Of a stretch of 5,105 bases of DNA, positions 4,427 to 5,105 are shown piece after piece (within the stretch, counting starts at the first letter, position 1; every line of letters begins with the position of its first letter). The stretch is from Candidatus Melainabacteria bacterium (GTDB taxonomy: Bacteria > Actinomycetota > Actinomycetes > Mycobacteriales > Pseudonocardiaceae). The notes under the pieces are model-generated. The model made no database searches, was not told where the DNA came from, and worked only from the letters and a program-made list of their open reading frames with translations. The DNA is taken from positions 1 through 5,105 of the forward strand of contig CAJCJE010000049.1 in the NCBI GenBank assembly GCA_903970565.1, given 5' to 3'. The translations under genes were made by a program, and so were the position numbers.

Positions 4427-5105
4427 GCGAACTGCGGGGTTGTCGGTTCGCCGGACAGTTCGGCCACCCAGTCGGCGAAGGTACTGGCCTCAAGACACGC
4501 TGCGGGGCGCAGCACGATCTGGGTTGTCTCCCTTACCTGCGCGCTGATCCGCAGCGCGATGAGGGAGTGACCGCCGAGGGCGATGAAATTGTCATCGTCC
4601 ACAATGGAGTCGACGCCGAGTTCCCTCCGCCAGATCTCGCGTACCCGGCCGGTCAGGTCCCCGGCGTCCGGTTCAACCGGTTCTTCCTGGATCACCGATG
4701 GCCGGGGCAGTTCGGCTCTGGCCACCTTGCCATTGGGCAGTCGTGGCAGTTCGGACAGGAAGACGAACTGGCTGGGGTGCATGGCGGCCGGCAGTCGCGG
4801 CCCGAGGAACTCGCGGACCGACCGTCCGGTCAGGGGCGGCTGGAACTGCGGCGCGGCTTCGGTCCCTGGCGTGGCCGGCGCACAGGCGGCGCGCCTCGCG
4901 TAGACGTAGGCCGGGCGCTCGGATGCGTCCGCGCTTGCGCTGCCGATCTCGTGGACCTGGAAGCCCGCGTCCCGAAGCAGTGCGCTGACCTCGTGCCCAG
5001 TGGTACCGGTGTTCCCCAGTTCGACGCACACCCGCGCGACCCGCGACAGTACCTCGGCGTCCGGATTGGACAGTGCGTGCGGCTCGCTGCCCGTCACGGT
5101 GACCT
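4423..5105 (-). CDS. NRPS C-terminal part: methyltransferase-like end, adenylation A9-A10 subdomain, thiolation domain (start outside window)
   Basis: The frame enters from the right edge and ends at TGA 4425-4423; 226 residues are visible. The GTG at 5097 is an internal codon, not a likely start. Numbering from it: residues about 5-70 (SNPDAEVLSRVARV, then GHEVSALLRDAGFQVHEI and RPAYVYARRA) resemble the last helix-strand units of a class I SAM methyltransferase. Adenylation motifs follow: A9 LPAAMHP (102-108) and A10 LPNGKVAR (120-127), with catalytic lysine K124. Next comes a thiolation/peptidyl carrier domain, about 148-214, with DNFIALGGHSLIALRI (169-184); S178 receives the phosphopantetheine arm. 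This suggests an A domain with a methyltransferase inserted before A9, giving an N- or O-methylated residue, then T. No thioesterase or C domain is attached; the coupled downstream protein supplies C. Carrier and A10 assignments are firm. The methyltransferase part is inferred, and a degenerate ordinary A8-A9 linker is the alternative. Confidence 0.88.
   Translation of the reverse strand, partial: VTVTGSEPHALSNPDAEVLSRVARVCVELGNTGTTGHEVSALLRDAGFQVHEIGSASADASERPAYVYARRAACAPATPGTEAAPQFQPPLTGRSVREFLGPRLPAAMHPSQFVFLSELPRLPNGKVARAELPRPSVIQEEPVEPDAGDLTGRVREIWRRELGVDSIVDDDNFIALGGHSLIALRISAQVRETTQIVLRPAACLEASTFADWVAELSGEPTTPQFA

Noticed and set aside
3678..4570. Other long frames over the condensation gene on both strands
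   Set aside because: Arg/Pro-rich shadows typical of high-G+C DNA; the real frame has C-domain motifs in order.
5005..5060. LSNPDAEVLSRVARVCVELG read as a diverged A8 motif (LGRxDxQVKIRGxRIELG)
   Set aside because: There is a loose spacing match, but the Lys-Ile-Arg-Gly core is absent and the following AGF-containing part fits a methyltransferase end better; kept only as an alternative.
1..5105. CRISPR array, tRNA, rRNA, transposase or insertion-sequence ends
   Set aside because: No regularly spaced repeats, no cloverleaf-like sequence and no transposase motif seen; the lacI/NRPS joint has no visible inverted repeats or target duplication.

Overview
The window reads as G+C-rich actinomycete DNA, of the Streptomyces/Pseudonocardiaceae type. 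The supports are codons ending mostly in G or C, GTG starts, a secreted family-18 chitinase preceded by a DasR-type (dre) operator, a LacI-family regulator and nonribosomal peptide synthetase (NRPS) genes. No genus can be fixed from the sequence alone.

Layout, left to right. (1) Positions 1-545, minus strand: the N-terminal part of a small multi-pass membrane protein of unknown function, running off the left edge. (2) About 757-981, plus strand: the C-terminal two thirds of an ABM-type (antibiotic biosynthesis monooxygenase) domain with no recognisable N-terminus, probably a gene remnant. (3) 1068-1139: three short hairpins between the convergent remnant and chitinase. (4) 1153-2157, minus strand: a complete secreted GH18 chitinase. 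Its start is best placed at a GTG behind a strong AGGGAG ribosome binding site, with a near-consensus dre element about 90 bases upstream of that start. (5) 2265-2802: a long non-coding stretch with three copies of a CTAATA-type palindrome, taken as operators of the adjacent LacI-type regulator, and a possible 14-codon leader ORF between the second and third copies. (6) 2803 to about 3235, plus strand: the 5' part of a lacI-family gene, broken by a one-base frameshift near 2968 and then cut off. (7) 3239-4426 and 4423-5105, minus strand: two translationally coupled NRPS genes. The upstream one is partial and ends with the C-terminal adenylation subdomain and a thiolation domain. The downstream one is a stand-alone condensation domain.

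Two themes emerge. The chitinase looks like an ordinary GlcNAc/DasR-regulated saprophytic gene. The right-hand part is the end of an NRPS operon abutting a decayed lacI locus. LacI coding similarity stops within a few bases of the condensation-protein stop codon, so 3231-3241 looks like an old recombination joint, probably one edge of the biosynthetic cluster. The residues just before the adenylation A9 motif resemble the end of an S-adenosylmethionine methyltransferase, which suggests an adenylation domain interrupted by a methyltransferase. I see no CRISPR array, tRNA, rRNA, transposase or clearly new defence-type system.
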